Part shown: positions 9,314 to 21,647 of the stretch, in pieces
Numbering within the stretch: the stretch's first letter is position 1
Layout: every line of letters starts with the position of its first letter
Assembly (NCBI GenBank): GCA_026413225.1
Contig: CM048557.1
Span: forward strand, 23,786,871 to 23,850,870
From: Otis tarda
Taxonomy: Eukaryota; Chordata; Aves; Otidiformes; Otididae
DNA length: 64,000 bases
Direction: 5' to 3'
Translations under genes and position numbers: made by a program
The notes under the pieces: generated by a model
Told to the model about the DNA's origin: nothing
Databases searched by the model: none
What the model saw: the letters and a program-made list of their open reading frames with translations, nothing else

Positions 9314-11034
9314 AGAACCTGAATCTGCTCTTCAGGAAATTGGTGGGCACTATTCAGGTTGCTGGAGACACAGTGATTTGAAGGATTATAGAAAATTACA
9401 TGAGAGACTTATTTGGGTGTAAATAGCTTCCAGCCAGCATGGTTTTATGCTGAGTGTCATGAGGATTATGCATAGTTCAAAGACACAATTCAAGCAATGC
9501 ATAGGTTTCTAGCAGTGGCAACAGTATTACTCAGCATATGGTATTCAGGTGTATGTTACAGAAGATTATTTAACTGCTTTAGTTATACCCTATTAAAATA
9601 AACATTCTTTACAGGGAAGGCAAGATAGCAGAGCTCTGAAATAAAATTAAGTTTTGCTTTACCTATAAAATGGCTTTAAGATTTGATTATCAGTGTTTGC
9701 TTCATCTGATTTTATCTGAATTGAAATTCAAATTAAATTGGAGACCTGTACATATCTTGGTGTAAGAAAACCCAATTAACTGACGCAGTTTGCAGCACAG
9801 CAAATTATCAGGAAAAAGAAAAAGCAGAAAAGGACAGAAAAAGGTAGTAGTGAATGAAGTGTGTATGCATATTTTGACATGCATAGATATTATTCCTATT
9901 TGAGTTTGAAATCCTTCCTGCAATTGTGCCAAGATTCTCCTCATGTTCAAACAAGAGATACCAACACCACAGTGCATGTATACTGCATCTATACATGAGA
10001 AGCCTGACTCTAACATCTGAATAGTCTAGTTTATGTCCAACTCAGTAGCTGGTGCTTCAGTATGTAACGCGTTTGCTACCATGAGCTGAGTCTCTTGCTA
10101 CCCTTTATGTTTCTGTGTGTTTTATTTTGTGCTGAGTTAAAGAAGTGTGATGACTTCCATTTGACTTTGTGAAAGACTTTGAGAAAATATTTGAGATGAT
10201 AGGCCAAACAAGGAGATAAAAACACAGGATATTACATTTCACAGGCTACTGAGTCTATCATCATAATCATCATCAACATCAAAAAAAGAATTTGGATTTT
10301 CAGTAGGGTAGTGACACTTTGAAACAGGGCTGCATCTATCACTAGATCTCTGCAATACAGTCTGTGTTTTGAAGTGAATGCTGAGAAGATGAGGCCTTTT
10401 CTTTCCAGCCTACATTCTGATGACCGATACTATCATGGTTTCATGTGAGTGTGTATATACATGCAGACGTGCACTTGTCTCATTAAATCTCAGATTTACA
10501 CTGCTCTTCTGCTGCCAGCATTCCTAAAACGTTGACCAAAAAAAGGCCTAAACTTGCTGAAAGAACAGAGAAAAGCAAACGCATATTACTAAGTGTGCAG
10601 TGAATATTCAGAGTATGAACTTACAAAAGCTGTATCAATGATACAGTTTCCGTAGTTTGTTTCAGATGCTCGAAAAGGTATGCTATGGCTTGTCTGGATA
10701 ATATTGTAAGCAAAAGGTGAAGTTTGATAGACTTTTGATATACCTCTGTGAAAGTACGTTATCTGTGCATGTTGGGATCTGATCCTTAAGTTCACTTTCA
10801 CATTTTACTCTGGCTTTATATCAGTATTTTTGACTGTAGTAAATGCCGTAGGGAAACCCCTTTGACGTATGTTTTTGACTGATACTACAATGGACTGCAA
10901 AGTTTAGATGTAAAAAACTTCCTCCAGTTCTTTCATGAACATGAATAAGTATTATTTTGAAAATAATGTTCAACTGCATTGAATTATTATTTAATTTTTA
11001 CAAAATCTTATTTAATACAGTCCCAAGTATTTAT
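9314..11034. other. AT-rich non-coding stretch
   Basis: No gene or repeat family was recognised. A short run of CAT-type triplets (atcatcataatcatcatc) lies near 10257-10280. Confidence 0.45.
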
Positions 11035-11857
11035 TGACAGCTCTCTACCTCCTTGGCCCCTGCCCTCTCCTGAGCAGCACAGTGGGGAACAGGGAATGGG
11101 AGTTATTGTCACTTCATCACATGTCATTTTTCTGCTGCTTCTTCCTCCTTAGGGGAAGAACTCCTCACATTCCTCCTCTGCTCCAGTGTGGGGTCCCTCC
11201 CACGGGCTACAGTCCTTTGTGAACTGCTCTGGTGTGGGTCATTTCTCCACGGGGTGCAGTCCCTCTGGATCAGCTGCCCCAGCGCAGGCCCTCCATGGGC
11301 CACAGCCTCCTTCGGGCATCCACCTGCCCCTGCGTGGGGTCCTCCATGGGCTGCAGGTGGACAGCCGGCCTTACCATGGTCATCACCACAGGCTACAGGA
11401 GAATCTTGTCAAGGGCGACTTTACTCCTCCCCCTCCTTCTTCACTGGCCTTAGTGTCTGCAGCCGTTCCTCTCACATGAAATTCTTCACAATTGGCTCAG
11501 GCAGACGCCTCTCAGGTTCTCTTCACATCCCCTTTTTCATGTCTTTCCACTGGGCTGGGCTGAGTCAGGCCCAGACAGCTGCCCAGCAGGAAGCCGGAGG
11601 GTGAGGGCTGCAAGGCCCACAAAGCTTGTGAGTCCCCCTCTCTGCCTCCCCGATTCTGCTTCTTCATTTCTTTTTTTTTTTTTTTTTTTTCAATTTTCCC
11701 CTACTTAGATACATTATCACAGAAGTGTTTTCACTGTAGCCAGTTGACTTGCCCCTTGCCAGCAGCAGATCCATCCTAGACCCAGCCAAGTCCAGTGGAC
11801 AAAAGGGAAGCCTCTAGCATCTTCTCACAGAAGCTACCACTACACAAAACCAGGACA
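11035..11857 (-). mobile_element. Truncated LTR of the 1.1 kb family, minus orientation
   Basis: It aligns by eye to the solo LTR at 37540-38678 in the same orientation. Shared segments include GAAGAACTCCTCACATTCCTCC, split here as GAAGAACTCC and TCACATTCCTCC, and CTTCTTCACTGGCC with GTCTGCAGCCGTTCC. The promoter-side end is present (CAGAAGCTACCA, ending CCAGGACA at 11857). The polyadenylation-signal/U5 end is missing, and the element starts abruptly near 11035. A poly-T run at about 11669-11690 corresponds to the poly-A in the plus-strand copy at 27.7 kb. The overlapping open frames are not genes. Confidence 0.85.
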
Positions 11858-14079
11858 TGTGAAGAAAAACTTGACAAGTTATTCTTGCAAAATGTTTACT
11901 TGAACGAATGTTCAATAACAGTTAATAATTAAGGATATAAGTCAGATCTTAATTTAAATAAATATCCCTGAACTTCTGTTGATTTTTTTCTTTTTTTTTT
12001 TTTTTTTTAATTCCTGGACGAATTCTAATGGCAAAAGGACAATTAATTTTTTTGAAGTGTTCTTTTTTTCAGGTTTGTTTTTTTTTTATCCCCACTCTTT
12101 GGACAAGCACAAGCAGTTTTGCTGCTCTCTATAAAAAATAGTTTCTTCTCAATTCATAAAACATAACACAGTGCTATTGTAAAACCAGATTTTACAACAC
12201 CACAGCTTCATACTTTATACACTGATATTAGTCTTCAGAAAAACAAGTGGCCATTGTAAGCAACACAGTAAACCTCCCTTACCTTAATCTCTATTTTTTA
12301 ATGAACATCAACCCGTGAGTAAGGCATAAGAAGATTGCCTTGTGTCGGCATAATTTAAGAAGGAAATCCCTATTTACACTGCTTCACCAGTGGTAGCATT
12401 TAAAAAAAAAAAAAATAGCATAGCCTTCTTTAGTTTTAATTAACTTGGTGACTGTACAGAGAAGAACCTGACAGACCTGAGTCTAACCAAGAAGTGCCAT
12501 TTGTGGTAAAACTGGTGTAGATCAGAATTATCCTTCACGTCAAAGAAAATGCATTGCTATCTGAATTTGCTAGTAATACTACTTATGAATTAATTCTCAT
12601 GAGTAAAATTTGATAACTAAGGTTCCCTAAGCATGCATTATGGGGGATAGGTTTTTTAAATAAAAATTTGCAACTGTTAGTGCATTCCCTTCTCTGCTTT
12701 GCCAGCCCAAATGTTAACTTGTCACAGTGCTATCAGAGACATTCAGAGTTGTCTGAACCAAGACACGTCAGCAGTTTTCATCATCATAAAGTGTTACCAC
12801 GACAGGATATACATCTGGCATGTAGCCTGAAGGAATCACAAATCTAAAGCGGATGGTAAGCAAAAGTAAACGTGAGATGCCAATACCAGTTTCTGACAGC
12901 ACGTTTAGGAAATCCTTTAGAAACTGAAGTGTCAAAGTCATTTTTGTCCCTAGGCAAGTCTGGTATTTGTATTACTGGAAACATCAATTTCCTACAGAGG
13001 AGCTATTGGCTTGTGTAAAGTAGACTGAGGAACTAATCAAGATACTGTCTCAGTTGAACATGCAAAAGTGATGTATTTGTTTCCTCTGTCACAAGCTAGT
13101 ATGTTTTTCATAGGAATATATTTAGCATGTTTTGACTAACATTTTCTATGGAAACTGTAATTTTTAACATAAGCTACCATTGATCACGGTCAACTGAAAT
13201 CCTGCTATATCTTACAACCTGAAAGAGATGAAGTCATTTCTGTACCTGAATGGGAGAACTCCAGCCACCACCTTCCTGTTACAACATCTGGATATCACTG
13301 ACTGAAAATACTATGTTCTTTTCTTTGGCTTGTTAGTGAGTGGTTGCTTCTGGATGGTGCTAGAGGCCAATGTGTAACTTTGAAGGATGAATTTTTGGGT
13401 GAGACATAAAAAAAATCTTTAAAAAATCTTATACCACTTTTCTACAGGGTAGAGATTTGAAACCTATTATTCTAGGTAAATGCTAACTTGACTAATTTAT
13501 TTTCTTTTTTTTTTTTTTTTTTCCTTTAGAACTTCTACCTAAACTGTCAGTGGTTAGCACTATGGTAAAGATGCCATGTCATTTGCAGCTCTGAACTCCT
13601 TACCAGTTCTTCACTCTGTGCTGTAAAAGTTGCATTTCAACTTGAAGTGGCTGCTTAACAGTAATACTTGAGGTTATATGTAACATACATCTGTGCATAA
13701 AATGCTTTGTGCAAATATCATAGCTAGTATGATTCAATTTTATATATATTACTAAATACTAAGAATGCATGGTACTTTTATTCGTTCATATTTACAACTA
13801 AGTGTCAATGGAAAGGAGCTTAAGAAACAAGAGACTTCAGAGAATAAACAATGAGATAAATAATACTTCATAAGGAGGTAATAAGTTTAACTCTGAAATA
13901 TATAGCTACTTTATTATCAGACTGTTTTTTTTTTATTATCAGACCTGCATGAAATGGATGTCATGTTTTCATAGTTTGGTGCCTACACCTAAGTAGAAGA
14001 CCGTATTTCACTAATTGGACTCTACTTTTGGCAGGGCCAGATGGCAGCTTGTAAATGGCTGACCTGTTTTCTTGACATA
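11858..14079. other. AT-rich non-coding stretch
   Basis: It contains T-runs near 11985-12010 and 13503-13522 and no recognised element. A 57-codon minus-strand frame at 12768-12941 is listed as a finding, because its C-terminal part looks protein-like but I could not identify it. Confidence 0.45.
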
Positions 14080-14200
14080 GAATCAAAAAATCATAGAATC
14101 ATAGAATGGTTAGGGTTGGAAGGGACCTTTTAAGGTCATCTAGTCCGGCCCCACTGCAAGGAAGGGGGACACCTTCAACTAGATCATAGATTCCTCCAGA
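14080..14200 (-). mobile_element. CR1 LINE 3' end fragment, minus orientation
   Basis: AGAATCATAGAATGGTTAGG followed by GTTGGAAGGGACCTTTTAAG and GTCATCTAGTCC is the reverse complement of the CR1 3' end, including two tail octamers. Only about 120 bp remain and the 5' edge is diffuse. Confidence 0.85.
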
Positions 14201-17154
14201 TCCAAGGAGGACTTGGAGTACTCCAAATGGTTTTGTTTGAGGCTGCAGTTTGCAAACTGCAAGCTGTCATTTAATATGTGTTGAGCTAGTGAATAAACTC
14301 TTGAATGTCTGAGCAAATCATCATGCCTTTTGTTGGCTCTAAATGTCTAAAGCATTTTTAAAATCACATAGCTGAATATTTTCTGCTTCATAATTTCTTT
14401 TCCCTTTACCTTTGTTAGTAATTTTAACAGTGGCAGTTGCAACTAAATACTTATTTTCTGTTTGTACCAAAATTCTGTCTGTAATCCTGCTCAAAGGCTC
14501 TGCTGTGATATACTTGATATTTTCCCATGGCTCTCATCAAGTTCCAAACTTGTTCCAAATTTATACCCTTATGCTTTTTTTTTTCCCCCTCTTCTTAGAC
14601 CTTGGTGCCAAAGAGAAATTGGCAGGGTTTACTTTTCATCTACACTAGTAGTTACATCATTTGGTTTCCCAAATTGATTTATTCCTTTTCTTGCCACAAG
14701 ATAATCTAGAATGTGTTCCCTTGGCCCTTCATACAAAAGCATGAAATAGCACCAACAGCAGATGATGTGGTGATAGCAGCTGGTCTGGCATCAGAAGAGG
14801 CATCAGGAGCCTCAACAGGAGCTGAGAACGCTTTTTGTGGCAGTACCTTCTTGCTATGCCACAAAGCCAACCTGCTTTTGACTGTCTTGCATGAGGGAGG
14901 TTCTTCTGGTTTGATTAATTCTGTTTCAGTTTCTCCCCATGGAAGTTCTTATTTAAAGAAGGGAAAGAAGACGAAAGCTGTTTTTTTTCTGTCTTGCTTC
15001 AAAATCTATTTGAGTGCTGCTATTCAGCTTTTTGTTGCAGAAATACTTTGTAAATCGATGCCACACAGCTCTCTATTCAGGTCAAGCACAATAAATGAAA
15101 TTAATAAAGTAGAACAGTACAAAAACATAAATTTGAGATTAAAATAACAGTGTATAATATTTAGTGCTTTCTTTTAATGCAAGAAAATATTACACTATTT
15201 TTTCCAAACCACTTAAAATGTGCCAAATGAAAGAACCCATGGCACTTCTCTAGTGAGATTGTTCTGTTATTTAATAGATCTCACCCAGGAAATGTTTAAT
15301 TTACATTCACTTTACATTTATACTCTTAGTTTTACCATAAGTGCAGCTTTTAGCACTGAATGAAGTTCCTATGTGGCTTGCAACCATTTTAAAAATTAAA
15401 GTCTTTGTTTCAGTCTTTTTAGGAAAATTCTGATGTAGTACTAGGTTGAATCAAATTCCTATTGCAATGAATTCAGATGATTCAGAATAATAATGAAGGC
15501 TGTTGAAGACAGCTAGTATTCCATCAATGTGGTTAAAACAGTATTTTTAAAAAGTACAACAATTTGTTGCATAGTATCGTTATGATATGAATTATTCATA
15601 CAGTGTTATCTTCACTCTTTCACCAAATCTAGATATTTTACCTGGAGTATCCTTCAAAACAGTTTCAAAAAATTCTATTTCCATATAATATGTATACTTA
15701 CATATTAGTTAAATAGCTCTGATCCAAGTGAGGAATTGCTGAAATGCCTTCAATATATTATCTCCGAGTTCAGTCTCAAATCACTTCCAGCTATAATTAA
15801 ACACAGATCCATAGTAAATGTTGCTGCAATTCAGATAATTAGGATTGAAGAATATCCTAGGAATGAGTGGTTTTGATTGTATTTCAGATTCTTTTGCTAT
15901 TAATAAAATTTGGAATAAAAGTCTGCTATTGATTTCCTGTGTATGTTTGTATTACTCTACAGCATTTGTATAATTAATAAAGACGAATTCCTTATCATTT
16001 TGTTTGTAGGCAGAGGCAATTGGCTATGTAGAATAAGTCAGCAAATTAGAAAAATATGGAACTACATACTTCTTACAGTACAAAGTAATTTCTCTTACTG
16101 TTTTATTGTAGTATTCCTTCATTCTAGCTCAGATATAAATTGAGCAAGGTCCGATCTGAGAATTTATAAGAAAAAAGCTTTATGGGTCTATGCTACCATC
16201 ACTATAATTTCTAGAACATTACTTGAGTTATGAAGGAGGTCTTGTTTTCTCTTACAACACAAAAAGTAGGTTGCCACCTGTGTCTTGCAACATATCTGTA
16301 AATAACAGATTGCACCAATTATGTTAGTGTTTTGCTGCCACACATTAAAATGAAATGCAGCAGTGGGAATGATTTATAGCAGAATGCACCGTTTTGGTTT
16401 CTAAAGCTGATAAGCAGAGAAGCATGAATTATTAAACTGAGTCGCAACTTTATAGAAAGGCAAGTAATCAAGATTTGCCTGCACAAAACAAGAAAGCTGT
16501 GACTAATTTCATATAATGATGTTTGCCTAACAAAATGGTACATTTAAAGGTCAGCTTAATAGTAGAAATATTATTTCAAGGAAAAGGAGTACCTTTACTT
16601 TTGTTGTATAATTGAAGTGGCTCATACACAGTACAGTATTGAGTTTTGAATGAAATAATGCAGAATCTTACCATAACTTCAAATAAGAGCTTTTAAAAAA
16701 ATACTATTTATCATGTATTATAAAGCAAAAAAACCCAAACAGTTTTGGGAGGGTGACATTGCAAAGACAACAAAGGCAATAAGGATTGAGATGACACAGA
16801 AGTCCTTGATTGTGTCTTAAAATGATCAGTTTACAAATCAGAGTAGGTCCAGATTGACTTCTGATACTTCAGTTTTCTAGATAGCCTGAAATGAACTTTA
16901 AAGGTATCTTCATTTTTGCCTGTGCTTATGCCCCTCCCCTCTGTTACCAGTTCCTCAGAATGCAAAAAAAACCAGAGATGAGTGTATATGAAACTTTTTC
17001 TTTCTACACAGCCAGAACTAAATAAAAGTTTTTTGTTAAGACAGATGTTTTGTCTTTAACACAGTTCCTATGGTTACAAAATTCTTCTGTACTTTATGTG
17101 TCAAACCAATATCAACTGTGAAACTCTCAAAATTAGAGTACTTGACTGAAAGGA

Positions 17155-17241
17155 AATAAATAGCGCAGAAACATGCCTGGGGGCGTATGTAGAGCTACAA
17201 TTTTAGGTGAAAAATTTCTCAAGGTTGACAATATTAGCATG
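17155..17241 (+). repeat. Direct repeat copy A (87 bp)
   Basis: Starts AATAAATAG, continues with ACATGCCTGGGGG and ends GACAATATTAGCATG. Its partner is at 17740-17825. The two are close to identical by eye, with a handful of substitutions and one or two single-base length differences. Confidence 0.9.
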
Positions 17242-17739
17242 AAACATTTATGTATGGTAAGCAAGGCAAACAAGGGGGAGAAAAATAAAATTCTGAGACT
17301 CTATACTTGCTGTAAGATGTTCACTTTTATCCTATATTTTCATTTTATAACAATGCAGGGAGTTATGAAAGCAATGAAGGTCATGGATATTGAATCTAAG
17401 ATGATACGGGTCAATCAGGAAAGTCTCAATTTTTGCAAAGCTAGTAGTAGTCTGGCCTGTACTTCATACTGATCTCTGGGAAAAAAAAAATTGTATTCCC
17501 TTACTTCTTGAAAATTAACTACTGTTTTACTCTCTGGGAGCAGTAGGATGTCACCTAGTTTTCTCTGTGCTGTTAGGTTCAAAATTTATCTTTGTGAGTA
17601 TTCCCACTACTGATGTATCTTCCTGGAAATACTCTTGCTGAATTTCTCCTGCTTAGGAAGTTTTTGGTTTTTGTTTGGTTTTTTTGTCCCTTCTCTTATC
17701 TAATCTCAGCTTGCTCTTTTTTTAGCATATCCTATGCTC

Positions 17740-17825
17740 AATAAATAGGACAGCAACATGCCTGGGGTATATCTAGAGCTACAATTTTAGGTGAATAATT
17801 TCTCAAGGTTGACAATATTAGCATG
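17740..17825 (+). repeat. Direct repeat copy B (86 bp)
   Basis: Starts AATAAATAG, continues with ACATGCCTGGGG and ends GACAATATTAGCATG. Same orientation as copy A, 585 bp downstream. The sequence between the copies is unrelated to either. Confidence 0.9.
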
Positions 17826-18770
17826 TAAGACATCTTTATTCAGCTTTTAATAAGAACTCTGCTTTCTATATTACCATCTCTCAGATTTTCATTCAGTGCT
17901 GTCATCTCTTTCCTTTACTCCTTTGTTTTCTTTAAGCACAAGATGTTCATTTCCTTTTTGCTTTACTCATATATCAAGAGCCTGAAGATCCAAAAGAGAG
18001 AGAACACAAAGAAATTCATATCTGAAACACTCAGAAATATTTCAGCACCTTCACAAAGAGTGCAAACAGTTATTTAATGATGACAGCCCCAATTATATTT
18101 CTCATGGCCTTTCAGTACCTCCAGCATTTGCATCAACTGTTTGTAAATCTTCAGAAACAGATTTAAAATATTTACAAGACTTTGAGTGTTTTACATTTAC
18201 TGTCACCTTAGTCTTGGATGTAGGTGCTTACCTTGATTCAGCAACACTTAAACATTTAAGTTATATAATTTGCTTCGAGTATAACAAAATGAAAGAAAAA
18301 GTTACAGAGGAACAAAAAGTAAACTATCACATTTCTAAAGAAGAATACCTTAGCTCATACAGTATAATAAAGGGTCTCATATAACTCTCACTGGTAGAGC
18401 CTTTAAAAAGAGTTCTTGGGGAGATAAATTGAGGAGCAGAGAATGGAGGAAGAATGCTTTATGAAAACAGAAAATCTCTTCCAATAAGCAATGAATAAGA
18501 AATGTAAAATATAAAGGATGCTAAAAATCCTTCTTGAAGTAGTTATGCTTTTATTAAATTACACATGGTGTTTAGATGTCATAGTGACAGACTTTCCTTA
18601 TTGGTATTATTACTACTGCTAGTCTATATTTATATATTAAGGATAAGATCTTCGTCCATGAAATATCTGCTGGACAGACATACAGGTCAGCTCTGCACCA
18701 CTCTCCGTATATGAGACACGGTAGGTCCTAAATCTGGGAACAGTTTATGGACTAAGCCCTTTATAACTTG

Positions 18771-19083
18771 CAGAAGAAAGAAAAGGAGAAGAGACAGGAG
18801 AGGTTCGGAGTGGAGAGGTTCGGAGAGGAGAGGTTCGGAGAGGAGAGGTTCAGAGAGGAGAAGTTAGGAGAGGTTCAGAGAGGAGAGATTCAGAGGGGTT
18901 CAGAGAGGAGAGGAGAGGAGAGGAGAGGAGAGGAGAGGAGAGGAGAGGAGAGGAGAGGAGAGGAGAGGAGAGGAGAAGAGTTAGGAGAGGAGAAGAGAGG
19001 AGAGGAGAGGAGAAGAGTTAGGAGAGGAGAAGAGAGGAGAGGAGAGGAGAGGAGAGGAGAGGAGAGGAGAGGAGAGGAGAGAA
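18771..19083 (+). repeat. Purine-strand minisatellite, (GGAGA)n with GAGGTTCGGAGAG variants
   Basis: About 310 bases are almost wholly purine on the plus strand. The left third is made of units like GAGAGGTTCGGAGAG. The right part is nearly pure GGAGA pentamers, interrupted twice by AAGAGTTAGGAGAGG. It abuts the 3' end of a minus-strand CR1 at 19084. The long Glu/Arg-rich open frame over it is only the translated repeat. Confidence 0.95.
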
Positions 19084-19520
19084 TGTTTCAGTTGGAAGGG
19101 TTCTACAACCTATCATCTAGACCAACCACCTGACCAATTCAAGGCTAACCAAAAGTTAAAATATGCTGTTAAAGGCATAGTCCAAATGTCTTTCAAACTC
19201 TAATAGGCTTGGGGCATCAACCACCTCTCTAGCAAGACTCTTCCAGTGTTTGACCATCCTCTTGCTAAAAAAATGCTTCCTAATGTCCAGTCTAAACCTC
19301 CTCTGATGCAGTTTGAACCACTCCCATGAGTCCTATCACTGGATACCAGGGAGAAGAGATCAGCACCTCCCTCTCCACTTCCCCTCCTCAGGAAGCTGTT
19401 GAGAGCAATCAGGTCAGCCCTCAGCCTCCTTTTTCTCCAAACTAGACAAGCTGAAATTCCTTAGCCACTCCTCATAGGACATTCCTTCCAGCCCTTTTGC
19501 CAGCTTTGTTCCTGTTTCAT
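19084..19520 (-). mobile_element. Old CR1 LINE 3' fragment, minus orientation
   Basis: The minus strand reads as diverged CR1 ORF2 C-terminus and 3' end. Plus-strand landmarks are CAGTTGGAAGGG, GGGGCATCAACCACCTCTCT, CTTCCTAATGTCCAGTCTAA and TTTTTCTCCAAACTAGACAA. It is clearly more diverged than the copies at 21.6, 46.6 or 54.9 kb and appears to be a different, older subfamily. Confidence 0.85.
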
Positions 19521-19835
19521 TAGGAATGTAGGAATAAAGGCTTCTCAGTACTGAATCACACCTGAAATATTTCATTACAATATCTGTATGGTTTCTAATA
19601 TTAAACATCCCTACATATTTTGGAACCTCAAGTCATTTCTACCAGTCCAGAGCAACTGAGCTGAATAAGTACAATCTCCCTCCCTTCTCCTTTCGTGTTG
19701 TGCATAGGCCTGGGGAAAATGTGATCACTACAAACAGGCAGATGGTAGAATAGACCTTGTGGCCCACAATAATTTAATCTATGTTACTGTAACACTTCCA
19801 GTTACACAAGTTTTAATTAGTAGAAAATCATATGG

Positions 19836-20218
19836 GATATACCCAGAAGAGCAATGAAGCTGGTGAAGGGTCTAGAGAACAAGACTTAGGAGGAGCGGCT
19901 GAGAGAGCTAGGGTTGTTTAGACCAGAGAAAGGGAGGCTCAGGGGAGACCTCATTATTCTCTACAATTACCTGAAAGGAGGTTGCAGCAAGGTGGGCATC
20001 AGTCTTTTCTCCCAGGTAACAAGTGATAGGATGAGCGGAAATGGCTTCCAGTTGTGCCAGGGGAGGTTTAGTTTGGATATTAGGAAAAATTTCTTCACTG
20101 AAAGGGTTGTCAAGCATTGGACCAGACTGCCCAGGGAAGTGGTTGAGGCACCATCCCTGGAGGTATTTAAAAGATGTGTAGATGTGGCACCTGGCAGTGT
20201 TAGGTTTACTGTTGCACT
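19836..20218 (+). mobile_element. Old CR1 LINE fragment, plus orientation
   Basis: Coding-sense CR1 ORF2 C-terminus. Landmarks are CCAGAGAAAGGGAGGCTCAG, GGGAGACCTCATT, TTGGATATTAGGAAAAATTT and CAGGGAAGTGGTTGAGGC. It reads as a degenerate frame of RLRGDLI...[16 protein letters not shown] type. It leads into the palindrome at 20219-20344. Confidence 0.85.
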
Positions 20219-20344
20219 TAGAATCATAGAATCATTTAGATTGGAAAAGATCTTTAAGATCATCAAGTCCAACAACTTGATTATCTTAAAGTTCTTTTCC
20301 AAATTAAAGGATTCCATGATTCTGTGATTCAATGATTCTATGAT
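20219..20344. repeat. Palindrome built from CR1 3' ends
   Basis: The left arm (AGAATCATAGAATCATTTAG, then ATTGGAAAAGATCTTTAAGA) is CR1 3' end in minus sense. The right arm (CTTAAAGTTCTTTTCCAAAT to GATTCTATGAT) is the same CR1 3' end in plus sense. The arms are about 55-60 bp with almost no loop, centred near 20272. The right arm is the natural end of the CR1 at 19836. Confidence 0.85.
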
Positions 20345-21598
20345 ATAAGAAACAGAAGTTCAACTTTCTAGTGCTTAAATCACTGATTTGCTATCCAATT
20401 GTTACAGGTGATTGTAGCTGTGATGCTTTTCTCTTTATTTTCTTCCAAAGTTGGAAAGCTTTTGAGTTTATTCCTATGACAAAACACAAAAATCTTAAAA
20501 GTGGCAAAAACATTCCTGAGATATCTCTTCCCTAATTTGATTTGTCAATCTTGAATCTCATAGAAAGAGATCATAATACTAAATATGTGTTATAAAATAG
20601 GCTATATTACTATACAGTTAGGTAAAATTAATTACTTTTATGTTAGTTTGTAGTTAATTGGATCTCATTAGTCTTCTCTTTCTTCTAGTGTTCATAAATG
20701 GTGAACTGTATCAACTACACGTATGATCTTACTTTTTTATTATAATGTATTCAGCATATCCTTAAAAGTACAATTTTAGTGGATCATCAGAAAAGTAAGC
20801 AGAGTTTGATCAGTGTTGAATAGAAAATGTTAGGACCAAAACATTAATTTCTCCTACTTCCTAAAATGGAAATCATATGGCAGGAGAAAAAAAGGAAAAA
20901 AAAAAACCAAAATGCACTACAGCTAGTACAACTAACATCCCAAAACTTTTCCACTACCCTGTCTATCAATGTACTAATACAGCCTAGCAGAAAGTAGTCA
21001 GTTTCATATTTCTAAGTGTTCCTAAATAAGCAGGTTTGACTAAACTTTTGTTGCAATAGGTTTGTTAATTTCAGAGTGATGGTATATCAATTACAACTAA
21101 TCCATCTTAGAAGTAGGAACAGCAGAAAACTTCTTTTATCCTCAGGAAGGGAGTGTATGAATCAGTAATTACAAAGCGTTGCTCAGCTCCTTCATTTACT
21201 TTCATCTTGTGAGGAGATTAATAGCCATCCTTGGGACACCAGCTGCTTTCTATTTATCAAAGGGATGCCAGGGGCAGGCTGTTCTTCTGGAACTAAGGGC
21301 AAGGCAGGATATGAAGAGCTAGCAGCACCTTTGGAGTCAGGCGGTGGGAGGAGAAACAAGTGTTTGTTTGTAAACTTAATCCTCCCAAGCACTTCCCCTA
21401 CTCCCTCTTTGAACACAGGTTTCTTGTTATCCTTCTCAGACTAGCTGGTTGCCTAGACCTAAGGTCAATAGATCGTGCTGTTTCAAAGAACTGCAATTTA
21501 ATTTCATTTGAATGCCTCTCTTCTTGCTCCCCTGTAACACCTCAACAAACAGCAAGGCTATCTTTCAGCAAAAATTATTGTAATTAGTGTACTGTGAG
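20345..21598. other. AT-rich non-coding stretch
   Basis: No gene or mobile element was recognised. Confidence 0.45.
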
Positions 21599-21647
21599 TC
21601 ATAGAATCATAGAATGGTTGGAATTGGAAGGGACCTTCAAAGGTCAT

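Larger units (their letters stand above)
14201..18770. other. AT-rich non-coding stretch
   Basis: No gene was recognised. A somewhat GC-richer, alanine-rich open frame lies at 14713-15147 but resembles no family I know. An 87-bp sequence occurs twice, at 17155 and 17740, and is listed separately. Confidence 0.45.

Noticed and set aside
18768-19133. 121-codon Glu/Arg-rich open frame
   Set aside because: It is a direct translation of the GGAGA purine repeat and has no coding signal of its own.
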